The notes beneath the pieces were generated by a model that saw nothing but the letters and a program-made list of their open reading frames with translations, had not been told where the DNA came from and did no database searches. From contig OZ316893.1 in NCBI GenBank assembly GCA_973895155.1, forward strand, positions 18,290,001 through 18,354,000: a stretch of DNA of 64,000 nt, given 5' to 3'. Shown here in pieces: positions 1 through 11,610 of the stretch. How positions within the stretch are numbered: position 1 is the stretch's first letter; every line of letters starts with the position of its first letter. The DNA is from Marsupella aquatica (taxonomy: Eukaryota; Marchantiophyta). Position numbers and translations under genes: made by a program.

Positions 1-10
1 GCTTTCATAG

Positions 11-3000
11 ATTCCTTCTGTGACTCCCCAACAGCCGCAGCAACAGTCAGCTTTACAGCAGCTACAGGCAATCCAACAGCATGCACTCCGTCAGCAGGTA
101 TATATTTGTATATGTGTTGTAAAACGTTATTTGTTTAGAAGTTAACTAGCAACATTTAAAATATGAAAGACAAAAATACCAAAATGCTTTCTATGGTTCA
201 ATGAAAGTTGGAATGTCCGAGAGCATGAATTTCAGAATCTATATCTTTGCAGTCCTTTGATGCCCGGGAGAGCAAAAGTATGATCCCTGCTAGGAGTCCT
301 CAACAGCATAGCTTACAGCAGCAGGCTTTCCAAGAGGCACGCCATCAACAGGTAAGTTGAGCTTCATGTGGGCTGAAGGGGTGCTTCGGACCCAGATCTT
401 ATTTTGCTAGCCAGACAACTACTCGTCAGGGCAGAGCAGTTTGCACGCAGCAGGATAGTTTCTTGACAACAGGGGAGATTTCTTGTAAGATATCAAGAGG
501 CTCTGCTTTTCTAGGTCTTGGATCTTAGGGAGGGCCAGGGTGCGATGCCTGCTGGTAGTTCCCAACAGCACGCCCTGCAGCAACAGCAGCAGACACTCCA
601 GCTGGCAGCCTACCGAAGGGTAGGATGAGCCTAATTTGTGTTTAAGTGGATGAAGTTTTATATAATGCAGGATTCCACTGAATCTTCGGAAGACTAGCAT
701 CTCGAAAGGACCTCGATCTCATCTCTTGAGAGATGAAATTGTCATTGAGCAATGAAATTGTTTCGTTACAGGTCATGGATGTTAGGGAGAGCAAGGGTAT
801 GATATCTTCTGGAAGTCCCCAGCATCAGGCGATGCAACCACAAGGGCGGCATCAACATGTAAGTCAAATCGCCATCAAGATGGACCGTGACTCCGTAGGT
901 GCAAGGATGCTTACAGCATCTTGATCGGTTGAAGGTCTAATTTGCTCAAGGACTCTAGTAATTCTCACAAAAGATCTCTTCTCCCCGCGTTGGGTGATCT
1001 TCTGGAAGATTGTGACAAGAAGCTGTCATTTTCTTTGCAGATCTTGGACGCAAGGGACAGCAAGGGGATGACATCTGCTGGAAGTTCTCAGCAACCGTCA
1101 TCTCTACAGCAACAGGCATCATTACAGCAACAGGCACGCCATCAGCAGGTATCTGGAGCACTTGAACAGGACTAAGGTGCATTAATGTGCACTACCTTCT
1201 AGTCATCTCCAATTTAGCTTTTCGTCCGAATATTTTTGGGAGCACAATTATGAGGGTATTGCTTTTTCTAGGTCTTGAATACTAGAGATAGCAAGTGTAT
1301 GACATCGTCTGGGAGTCCCCAAACTACAGCTTTAGAGCAGCAGCCACGCCATCAACAAGTACAAGATTTGCATCAGGATCAGACGACATGAGGTTCGTCA
1401 TGTGCTTGGTAAACCATCACCAGCACTTGGAAAGGAAGCTGCAGATGGAAGCTTTCAACTAGTTTCTGACCGTTTTGAGTGATAATCCTTGAAAACATCC
1501 AGGAGAATTTCACAATCTCAGGAAGTTAGAATGTTGTCATTCGTAGGCAATGGATTCCAGAGAGAGCAAGGGAATGGTTTCCGTTGGGAGCCCTCAACAC
1601 CATCCCCCGCACCAATTTTCAGGCGTACACCACCAGGCACTCCACCAGCAGGTATACGGGGCACCTAGATAAATGAACGACTTCGGACGATACTTGCCTT
1701 TTGCGCCTGGTGGAACTTGGAATTTCAACTGCAGTAGAAACGCTAGGGTTCCTTATTTGTGACACAGTACGGGCGTCGTTTTCATAGGGCTTGAAATGTG
1801 ATGGTGTCTGCAGGTCTTGGATGCACGAGAGAGCAAAGGAATCAGGTCTGGCTTGAGCCCCCAGCAGCAGCTGTTGCAGCAGCAGTCTGCTTTACAGGCC
1901 GTCCATCAACAGGTACCATACACATGACCAAGTTTGACTCTGAAGTTAGGTAATCTTGCTTAGAGGAAACATGTATCGAGGGTGAACCCCCTGATGAATT
2001 GTCTGCGATGAGTTTTGATCAAATTTTCTATAATATCAAGGCACTGAGGCTTTGTAGGATGTAAGAGAAAGCAAAGGAACTTTACCAGCTGGGAGTCCGA
2101 AGCATCAGACACTGCAGCAGCAGGTATTCCAAGAGGTTGGTTTTCGGAAGTTTGAGGTGAATTAGTAGCTACATTACTGTGGTGTTGTTTAGCAGTATAA
2201 CTGTTTTATCCACCTTGGGAGTGATTCTGAAATGATGATCTTGGAACATGTCGTTTAGGCCTTGGATGGCAGAGAGAGCAAGAGCATGATACCTTTGGGG
2301 AGTCCACAACAGCAGACTTCGCAGCAGCAGGGACACAATCAACAGGTTGGTTAAGTGTTCAATAGACTAGTTTGTGTATGGGAGGCTTCCATCAAGGGGG
2401 GCTGCTAAGTACTGTGGCTGCTCTTGTTGTATGTTGAAACATGATATGTTAAGTCAGAGAACTATGCTCGTGTAGTCGTTGGATGGTAGGGAGAACAAAG
2501 GATTGAATCGAGCTGGGAGTCCTCAACATCAGGCAGTACAGCAGCCAGTACTTCATCAACAGGTGGGGATAAAAAGTCGTCTGGGTTGTGAAATGACTGG
2601 CGAATAACTTGGTTCTTCTAGCTTTGATCAAATGTTCCGATTGCAATATATTAGAAGGACCTGGGTTCTTGTTTTCTCGGGAGGATAATATTTTCACAAA
2701 GTGTGAAGCCAAGGATCTGTGGTAATGTAGGTCCATGATGCAAGGGAGGGCAAAGCTGTGATACCTTCGGGGAGCCCACAGCAGCACAGTTTGCAGCAAC
2801 ATGCTCTCCATCAACACGTACTTCGTCAGCAGGTATGGGCTTCATCGTCTTGATTGGCTGGCTTACGTTCCATTTCTGCTACTGCTAGGAGCTCATGGTT
2901 GTTTCTCAAATAGGTTTGTTTTGGAAAGCATGACATCAAGGGACTGTTCTGTGGTAGACCTTGGAGGCCAGAGAGAGCAAGGGTATGATACCTCCTGGAA

Positions 3001-4462
3001 GTCCGAAATCGCAAACTATACAGCAGCAGGGAATCCATCAGCAGGTAATATGAGCGCAGCAAGGTGTAATAACTTGTACGGGTATAGGTGAATAGTTATT
3101 AGTTTTTACCACGAAGCCTGAAATGAAGGAATTTTTTTCCTCAGGTCTTTGATGCGAAAGACAGCAAGGGCATTGCGGTACCTGGGAGTCCGAAATTGCA
3201 ATCTTTGCAACAGCAGACACTCTATCACCAGGTAGGTCGAGTTGTATCAGGATAGTGAATAGGTAGAGTGCCAGCATTACACAAACTGCCTTGTCCCTTC
3301 TTTTCAGTGGTTCTCCCAGAATCCCATCGAATAAAATTTCCTAAGAGTAGAAATGAAAACTTGTTCTTTGGTAGGTCTTGGATGCCAGAGAGAGCAAGGG
3401 CACGATGTCTGCTGGAAGTCCTCAACAGCAGGATGCACAGCAACAATCCATCCATCAAAAGGTAGGATGATCTTCATAACGGGTGCAGGTGGTTAAGTAG
3501 ATCAGATCTTTTGCAAGCTGTTTATCAGTATTTAGGTGTAACCTCCGTCCTGTCACATCACCTGTTGACCTGAGGAGGGTAATTATAATAGTAATTAAAA
3601 TATGGAGGCAAGCACCGTGCCGGATGTACTGCATGTCTTCTATGCTAGAGAAACTCGGGGTCCCATTCAGTACGATTTTCAGCTGCATGCACTCCACTGC
3701 ACTGAACCAGCAAGCAGTTGCTCTTAACAGTGTTGCGTGTGGTCATCCAGAAATTTTTCGTGTTGCTGAGCATCCTCGACTACTTCTAAATGGCCTCAGC
3801 ATAGATTCATAGAGATGGGTTCTTGCACCAACTTAGTTCAGATATTATAAATTTAAGACTATGCTGTTGCAGTTTGTCAATTGTTCCGGAGCGTCTTCTG
3901 GGTCTAAAAGTACCTAACAGCAGCTTTCCAATAGTTGGTGTTCCACCACAGTTCCGTTTGGAGTATAGGAAAATGATCTTATTACTGTGCGGCTGTCAAG
4001 TACCTCTGAAGTGTCGCAGGAGCACAAGGATTTGTCTGGACAAATAACATGGGGATTATTCCAACGATTACATGACTGCTGTTGTAGGTGTTGGATGCCA
4101 GAGAGAGCAATGGTGCTATGCAGTTGGGCAATACTCAACAGACTATACGGCAACAGGCGCTTCAACAGCAAGTACTTCAGCAGCACGCAGTGCAACAGCA
4201 GGCCAAACAGGGTGTCCAACAACAGGGACGTCAGGTAGGTGGATAAATATATTTGCTGAACTAATATGCTAAGGATTGTAAATAGATGGTTCATATTTAT
4301 GGGATAGTTGTGCCACAACTACCAGAAAAATATTTAACATTATGACATTGAGAATTGGTACTGTAACAGTTGGATACAAGAGAGAGCAAGGGTGTGATAT
4401 CTTCTGGAAGCTCTCAACGGCAGGCTTTACAGGCATTTCAGCCGAAAACGCTCCAGCAACAG
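11..4462 (+). repeat. Tandem array of 17 homologous Q-rich exons
   Basis: Exons: 11-97, 253-351, 515-619, 772-858, 1041-1148, 1272-1358, 1547-1651, 1814-1912, 2058-2123 (or 2135), 2259-2345, 2476-2562, 2731-2832, 2958-3044, 3145-3231, 3375-3461, 4088-4234 and 4370-4462. Each is preceded by AG and followed by GT, starts and ends in phase 0, and is a multiple of three (66-147 nt; 87 nt is the commonest). Each encodes a variant of V-L-D-A-R-E-S-K-G-M-I-x-x-G-S-P-Q-Q followed by a Q/H/L tail ending near HQQ directly at the donor. Introns are short (about 100-200 nt, except around the relic at 3.6 kb). The first copy lacks the DARESKG head because the window edge or its acceptor cuts it. I do not recognise the unit as a named domain. 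This looks like repeated whole-exon duplication. Confidence 0.88.
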
Positions 4463-7400
4463 GTGGGTGACGCTTAAGGAGATTGGTTTACCCAATACGA
4501 GAAAGTGTAATGCGAAGTTGGTTGAATTTTACTCAAAAGCTTCATGATGTTTACTTCGCTGAGATACTATGCGTATGGCAGGCCCTCCAGCAGCTGCAGC
4601 AAGTTGTCTCTCACCAGCCTCTTACTCAGCTTTCATCTCAAACTCTCCACCTTCCTAATACTTACCTGGGAGGATTTCAAAACCCCCAAATTCCTAGCAC
4701 TGAGCTAAGCTCTTCTCAACATTTGGGTACCCTTCATCTACGAGGGACCTATACTGCGAACCAGCCAAAAGTAGAACCAGTAGAACTGGAAGGGACTGTT
4801 TCAGTAGACCGATCTTCCGTAGATAGACCCTCTCCCGCAGAGAGGCATTCTCCAGTGGATTCTGCTTCCCCCAAGGAGAGTGTCTCGATTGCAGAAACTG
4901 AGGAAGCATTAGAGTGTGGGTTGAAGAAGATGAAAACAGAAGAAAGTAGACCTTCCTTGTCACTCGGCTCTGCAGCTGAGTCGAAGGATTCTGTGCGATC
5001 AGGTAGCCGTCATGACGGAGACAGAGAAAGTCTGCATCCCCAGAGCCACTCTTCAGGAAGGACGTCGAGGGAGAACATGTTCGCAGATTTGAACGCTGAA
5101 CCTCCACCAAGTGATGGAGAAGATGAGGGCCTTATTCCAAGTGATGGGGTGCAGATGCTGGCTCAACCCGAATCAAGCAGGTCACACACCTTATCCTCTT
5201 GCGTTTGTTGCTTTGTCACTGCATTAATTTTCATCAATGTGTACATGTAGTAAGTGACCTTCTTTTCAGGTCTATACTTTCTCCTTTTGCTGTCCATGTT
5301 TATAAACTATTGGCTCTTGATGACCATTCCCTACAAAGAATATCCACTTTTTTCCCTACCTTACTGAGGCATGTAGGAGACCCAGTAGAAAAAAAATTAT
5401 ATAGAAAACTCTACTGTTTCAAAGATCTTCAATTGCTCGAATTGAGAGGATTGTCCTTGCAGTACAGTGCCATGTGGATTCATCGGGGCTCAAACTGTTA
5501 ACTACGAATCGTAAGGTTTTAGCCACCAGTTCCAGTGGTTCCGTACACTGCACTGATCTGTTTGTAACCTGTAGCTCTTTTTAAAAATCGTGAATTGTCT
5601 TGAAATTTTAGAATTGATGTGATAAGAGAACTATATGTAGAGACTTAGTCTTTGCTCCCTTTTGATAGAAAGGATGTCGGGCTCGATCACCTTATGAGAA
5701 CTCCGCACGTTAGAATTAAACTCTGGCTGATCCCATAATGTTCCCGATAAATCCCGATCCTTAATCCACTTTGATCCTGTGCAGGACAACAACCGAGGAA
5801 AAAAGGAAACGAAAGAAGGCAATCAAGGATCCCAAATTAATGAAAGAAGGTGACGAAGCTGACAATAAGAGATCTATTAAGCCATCCAAATCAAGAGCAA
5901 AGCCAAAAGGAGAGTTAATGGTGGATTCCAGACTTGAGGGTGATGGTGATAACCAGTTAAATGGTGCCCCGACAACTAAGGAGGAAAAAATAAAGAGTTT
6001 GAAAGCGGTGAGTGTCGCTTTAATGGTCTCATGAGAGAGTGAAACGGTGGTTGCCTCACAGATCTCCTTATGCATTAATGTGTGAGAGTGGCTAATTATT
6101 CTGGTAATTCTCATCTTATGTTCAAAGGGGTTTCTTAGTCCCGAGATCTGGGACGGACATTTGCTTTCATCATGGCATCTTCTAATTTCTTTTATGTAGT
6201 TTACATCTTCTAGTTGATTGTGACAAGGAGAAAATCAGAACGGTTTTCACACAAGCTTCGGACTATTCACCACAAGCACGTGATTCTCTGCCTTTAGATT
6301 GTCTTCCTAGATGTCCCATTAGATGAAGCACTCTCATTTAGTGTTGATCTGGTTTGCTGTAGCATTTCCAGGGCTCCTCGTTTCTGGAACAGCTGCTCAT
6401 ATTTTGTATGGCTTGACAGGAATGTTTCTTGGCAAGCACCACGGAAGTTATCTTTGATGTGATTAGAGTAACTTATAAGCATGTATCTACTGACTTGATA
6501 CAGGGACTAGTTCATGTTGCGCGCAAGTTGCCTAGAAATGCACATGCTCATTTCTCTTTGGGACTTATGCACCAACGGTCAGGGCATTATCCAAAAGTGA
6601 GTATTGGTCAGTACCTTGTCTCTTTCTTTCAACAAATCCTTGTCGGGTGCCAAATAGTGATTGTGTAAACCATTATGTGATAGATCTGATCTGCAGTGGA
6701 ATCGGACTCGTAAACATGAATTTGAAAGGATAAGTCATGTTCTGCACAAAGGGACGTATGGAAGATGCTGTCGGCAAATGTGCCGAATATAAGATTAGAC
6801 ATTTTGTTTATTCCACTACTTTAGTCTAATGGTCATTTCAATCTAGAAAATTTCTGCGTGTGAGGCTATTGCAACCTCGCAAGAGTGGCATTACTCTCTC
6901 AGTCTGATAATTTGTCAACCTTACAGGCTGCACAAGCTTTTAGACAAGCAGCTGAAATCCTGAAGCAGCTGGAGGAAGAAACTGGTCAAACAAGAGGTCA
7001 ATTTTTGGCCGCTGTGCAGATTCACCAAGCACAAGTAATCCCACGCTGAACATGAAACTCTAAGATCTAATTCCAGAATGACACAGAATAGCTGAGCTGC
7101 TGATTTTGCGCGATCGTTTTTTGTTGCACTTAGCCACGTTTTTTATTGCTTCTGGTGCTTTTGATATGCTTAAGATTGTGTGGATACTCTATGGGCAGTG
7201 CGTGTTGCAGGAAAGTTTAGGGGGCCAACTAGGACCTGGTAAAGAGCTCCGAAATGATGAAGTGGAACGTGTGCTTAGTAAGGTTAAGGAGGCCACTCTT
7301 TTGGATGCTGGACAATCATCTGTTTGGAGTAATCTTGGACTTTTATTACTACGTTCTGGAAGAATTCAGGTCTGTCTATGTGCAACAACCTACAGTCCGT

Positions 7401-10384
7401 CTGAACGTGAAAATGAACAGTGTCTTCGGTTGTTAGCAGTTTATTCAATACGAATTGTTTTTGGTCTGTCACATCATATGAAATTGTCATGTTACGGAAT
7501 GGTTTCCAAGGATATTGGACGGTAAATTACCTGCTTGTTCACCTTAGTTATCTCAACTCAACTTGTGCTTCTACTGCGTGCTATGGACTTGCTAAAGTGG
7601 GATGTTGACTGTGTGGCAGACTGCAATATATGTGCTAATGTCGCTGCTCGAAGTTATTCCTGGTCATGTGGATGCTCTCGCCAATTTGGGAGTGGCCCAT
7701 TTGCACAGGTCTTATCCATGAACTCGTCTAAGGCTTCATTTGCCCCTCTCATTAGAAGTGGGATGATAATTGTATGGCTGTTTTTCTGTGGGAGTTGCTG
7801 AAAGTACTAGTAAGTGCTATGGAGGAAGTCGTGTAGCTGTCGTTCGTGGAGAGGTCCATCTCTCAAGTACAAATTGTATGAGAACAACATCCTCTGAAGT
7901 AACAAATACCTCGTTTCCAGGCTTACCTTCGTGTTATTTTTTGTGCAGTGGAGAGTTGGTACAAGCGACAAGGTGTTTCCAGTCTGTGCTTGAGAAAGAT
8001 AAATCTCATCCCGGTGCACTTATTAATTATGCTGCTCTCCTCTTGCGACAATATGGATCATCTTTTTCTGGTACATATTTGGGCTTGTGATAACATATTT
8101 GAGTACCGCTTGACAGTTACAGCTGCGCTTGTTGACGCCTTTTTCTTGTCCACACCAGATGTCCATTTTACATGGGTCTATTGCAAGGAGTACTGCTTTT
8201 ACTGCCTTAACGTTGGGTACTAAGCCAATTGACTCGGCAGGTGCCGGTGCCGGTGCTGGTCAAGGCGCGTATGGACCCAGAGTGGTTGCAGCAAGGGTAG
8301 CACAGCAATGTTTAGAGGCAGCTTTGAAGGAAGATCCCAAAGCTGGATATATATGGGCCAATTTGGCAGCTGCTTATTCAACGCTTGGCAATATTGGGAG
8401 AGCAAGTCAATGTTTGGAGCAGGTATGGTTTGACTTTTATACTGATAAAGTCAGACGCTGTCTTAGACATGAGGGCTTTGTCATTTCTTTGCATTGTACT
8501 TTCTTTTCTGTTGCAGCTCCTTTAACTTTTATGTTCCCGGAGCTTATAATACATTACCATTACCATTACGTTATTCGGCTGTAACAAACATAGGATTTGT
8601 TACTACCCGCCGAAACAAATCTTGATTCTCCAATTTTCCTTCACGTGGTCTCGGATTCGTTTGCTTTAATCTCAAGACACCACCTGGCTGACATGCTGTG
8701 CGCATTTACAGGCCGCAAAGCTGGAGCCTGCTAGAATGTCCACTCGGTATGCCGTAGCTGCACATCGAGTAAAGGATGCAGAAAGATCAGAAGATGCTAA
8801 CGATCAATTGGGTTGGGCAGCCAATGAAATGGCATCCATTTTGAGAGAAGAAGATTTTACTTCTATCCAACCAAGGTTAGCCTGGGGTGGTCTGGCCATG
8901 GTGAATCGGGCTCAACATGAAACCGCTGCAGCATTTGAGGGAGGCGGTGTTGACTTGAAAGAAGTAGAAGAACGAGCTCTTCACACTCTTCAGCAGGTAG
9001 GCTTCGAATGATGATGCTGTTGGTACTTATTGTAAGACGTTATAGCCTTGCAGCCATAGACCGTGCTGGGTAGGATGGAATGAATACCGGTGTTGGGACT
9101 AGAAAATCTTTCTGGATGACAGCGAAGGTTCTTAATTTAGAAGGCTCAAAACTGCCCAAGGTATGGATGAACGAATTCATGTTTAAGTCCAGAGATCTGG
9201 GATTGGGGCAAGGGACAGAAATGACAAGGTGTCAAGCGACTGTTTTTTTGTCTTTTACACTCTGCGGATGTCTCCTTGAGAAAGTTATCTGGAAGTTATA
9301 GCCTAGCTTATAAAGTTTGGGACTGCAGGAAGAATATGCCGCATCAGCAAAAATAGCGAATTTTGAGATTATAATGCAATCAAGTTGTATTATAACTGAT
9401 TCTAGACAACTTCTGAGGTGGTTGGTTTCTTGTTAACAGGCCATAGAGGAGGATCCTGAGGATGCTGTCCAGTGGCATCAAATGGGCTTGCACACACTCT
9501 GCACACTGCAATTTGGTGCTGCACAGAGTTATTTCAAGACTGCCATTTCTCGCAGACGAAGCAATCCGTCAGCTTGGTCTAACTTAGGTATGGATATTTG
9601 CCTTTTGGTAATTATAAGCAATATAGTGTTGATGTTGAAACTCGGAGGACCCAAATAGTCGATGCTTTAAAACGGAGTACAAATATGAAAGCTTATGAGC
9701 CTGGGGAAAAACTTGCTGCATCCTCGTCGAGTGCTTTCTTTAGTGTTGAAAGACATATATTGTGTGAATTTGCCAGAGGTGACAGTATTTAATATGGATT
9801 TATGTAAGCGCACCCTATGCGCTGATTCTCAGTTTGCATTGTTTTGTTGGGCGATAGGGATCGCACTCCAACTATCAGAAGATCCCTCTCTCGCTGAAGG
9901 AGTGTACAAGCAAGCGCTAGCTCTTGCCCCACAAGAGCAGGCCCACAGCGTACTTTCAAACTTGGGCAATCTATACCGGCAGCAGAGAAAGTTTAGTGAA
10001 GCCCATGAGGTATTCAAGAAAGCTCTGGATCTCTGTCCTGACTACGCTCCTGCGTGCAACAACTTAGGGCTTCTTCTGGTTGCAGAGGGAAAGTGGGATG
10101 ATGCAATTGCCACATTTGATCGAGCTCTTCATGCGGACCCTTATCTGGATGCTGCCAAGTCAAATCGAATGAAAGCTGTGGCACTCTCCCAAATACTTCG
10201 AGGTGAATCTCATGTGGGTCCTGCACCAACAAGTTTTACATCGGACGTGCCTGCGGGACCTAGTGCTCCAGATAAAGTGAGGCCATCTATTACAGCAGTA
10301 ACAGTTTCTAATGCATCTGCTTGTAGCCCAACCTTGGTAGAACCAACACAGCGAGAACCCTTCCCATTGCCATCAATTTCTTAG
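11..10384 (+). CDS. Multi-exon TPR protein with a long Q-rich tandem-exon N-terminal region (5' incomplete)
   Basis: Exons read from the sequence: 17 short Q-rich exons (11-97 to 4370-4462), then 4582-5180, 5785-6007, 6504-6596, 6927-7034, 7211-7369, 7620-7708, 7949-8070, 8241-8422, 8712-8996, 9440-9587 and 9858-10384 (stop TAG). All introns are GT-AG. Phases agree across every junction, including the non-zero ones (4582-5180 ends phase 2 and 5785 supplies one base; 9587 ends phase 1 and 9858 supplies two). The visible product is about 1,384 residues: about 540 from the repeat exons and 844 from the rest. The C-terminal part holds several TPR helices (NAHAHFSLGLMHQRSG, WSNLGLLLLRSGRI, AYSTLGNIGRASQCLEQ, NNLGLLLVAEGKWDDAIATF). 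From memory these match a plant TPR protein of the AT5G37130 type, whose molecular role is not well defined; TPRs normally bind protein partners. The start codon is upstream of the window. I am confident of the TPR half, and fairly confident that the Q-rich exons belong to the same gene because the frame closes. Confidence 0.85.
3635..3727 (+). pseudogene. Decayed copy of the Q-rich repeat exon
   Basis: The reading frame starts V-F-Y-A-R-E-T-R-G, clearly the head of the repeat unit (VLDARESKG). It continues with HALH-like tail residues and then meets a TAA at 3725-3727. There is no AG acceptor directly before the GTC and no proper donor after the tail. It sits in the one long gap of the array (3462-4087) at the spacing expected for another exon. 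It is most simply a dead repeat exon that is now intronic. Confidence 0.6.
4582..6007 (+). other. Low-complexity linker exons joining the Q-rich array to the TPR block
   Basis: Exon 4582-5180 begins with a last Q-rich stretch (ALQQLQQVVSHQP) and becomes Ser/Pro/Glu-rich, ending in an acidic segment (ADLNAEPPPSDGEDEG). Exon 5785-6007 is highly basic (EEKRKRKKAIKDPK), a plausible nuclear localisation signal, and ends with EEKIKSLKA just before the first TPR exon. The split codon AG|G between them keeps the frame. The region is probably disordered. The 604-bp intron 5181-5784 holds nothing I recognise. Confidence 0.75.
6504..10384 (+). other. TPR-domain exon block of the same gene
   Basis: Nine exons encode a helical repeat protein. 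The first starts GLVHVARKLPRNAHAHF. The middle ones carry DALANLGVAHLH and HPGALINYAALLLR, then a glycine/alanine loop (GAGAGAGQGAYG). Next are a conserved non-TPR stretch (RVKDAERSEDANDQLGWA, NEMASILREEDF) and a last exon with three consecutive TPRs. The order and the loop match the plant AT5G37130-type family as I remember it. After the last TPR there is a Ser/Thr/Pro-rich tail of about 70 residues. Several exons are too short to stand out as open frames and were found from splice sites and similarity. Confidence 0.85.
8484..8569 (+). mobile_element. Tiny 5'-truncated LINE (3' end only) inside a TPR-gene intron
   Basis: The sequence from about 8484 follows the 3' untranslated end of the LINEs at 25.2, 47.6 and 54.4 kb (GCATTGTACTTTC, TTGCAGCTCCTTTAACTTT, CCCGGAGCTTATAATAC) and ends in a short ATTACC hexamer tail. 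It has several mismatches to those copies, so it is older. It lies wholly in intron 8423-8711 in the sense direction. Confidence 0.85.
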
Positions 10385-10790
10385 CTCATTTGTATTCGGA
10401 ACCCCGTCCCTGCTGGGCATTCTTTCGCTCGAAAAATAGCCACAAGTACTGGGAGGGAGCTAACGCAGTAGTATGCCTTCGGCAAACTAGTGAGGTTTTC
10501 CCGAGTTCCAGTGCACACGATTCTTTTGTTCACGTACACTTCTGAAAACTGCGTCCATCTTCTGTACAACCTGTAGTGTGAGCGGGATATAATGTGATAA
10601 TGCTTTCGTAGGTTTAGGCATCTGATTAAAAGATCCTATCTATGTTAGTGGGATGGGCAAGCCACCCATTTGCCAACGTATGGAAGCCGCGGGGTTGGGT
10701 CGGGATTTGTAGGCAGTACAGTTCTCTTCATCTGGATGGAGTCATGCGCTGGAAATTGTTGATGTGAAACAATAAAGAAAAAGTTCCAGA
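10385..10790 (+). terminator. 3' UTR and polyadenylation signal of the TPR gene
   Basis: The stop codon at 10382-10384 is followed by about 390 nt without coding potential and then a canonical AATAAA at 10771-10776. The exact cleavage site cannot be read from the sequence. Confidence 0.5.
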
Positions 10791-11339
10791 ATGGGTTGTA
10801 TCGCGCATATTGAAAGGTCTCTACCATACTCCTATTCTCTAGCAATTTTGTAAGTTATGTAGTGCCAATTCTCAAATGGCAAGCGCCTCTTGCCTGCTTA
10901 CTTTTAAAAAACCAAAATTGGATGGCCTCCTGTCAAAATGGCAACTGTTCATAGTCAATAAGAACAAAGGTTCATATTCATAAATTAACCAACATTTCAT
11001 CCCTTTGAGGCTTGTAACTTGCAATATTAATGGACCCTTAATGACAAGTTTCTTGTGAAATTCTCGGCATGATGTTGTTTCTTTTCGTTGATTGTTGTTC
11101 TAAACCCAAATATGTAGTTTCGTTTTTGGGGCAATAGAGGTATTTGTACATTCTGCATCTTTCAAGCTTGGTTTTCTCAGGAATGCAATGTGAGTAGAAT
11201 CAAAGTTATTGGAATGGTTAATTCTCATTGTCATTGGACAAACACTTTGGTTCTTGTCCTACACTAAGGACTGTAATGTTGGAAACAAAGTGTGCAAATA
11301 TACACTCTTGTGTATGCATGCTGAATGGTTAACTTTCTG

Positions 11340-11610
11340 TATAGGTAAAATGAAGGACATTAGAGTGTTCAATGCTTCGTTAAAAAACTAGTGAATGCAA
11401 TCTGAATGGTTAATTTTCTGTATAAGTAAAATTCTGTATACGTAAAATGAAAGACATTAGAGTGTTCAATACTTAGTAAAAAAACTGGCGAAAGACATGA
11501 AAGTATTCAACATTTTGTAACAAAACTGGTGAAGATATTGAAGTGTTCAACATGATTTTGAACAAAAACGGATGAAGACATTAAAGTGTTCAACATGATC
11601 TTGAAAAAAG
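11340..11610 (+). repeat. Imperfect tandem repeat (unit about 45-60 bp)
   Basis: The motif GACATTAGAGTGTTCAA, followed by an A-rich run and CTGGTGAA, recurs about five times with drift (around 11355, 11452, 11490, 11535 and 11577). The flanks 10791-11339 and 11611-12360 are AT-rich and show no gene I can support. Confidence 0.6.

Noticed and set aside
4694-5110. A 138-codon minus-strand frame
   Set aside because: Antisense to the linker exon 4582-5180, which is supported by splice phase on both sides.
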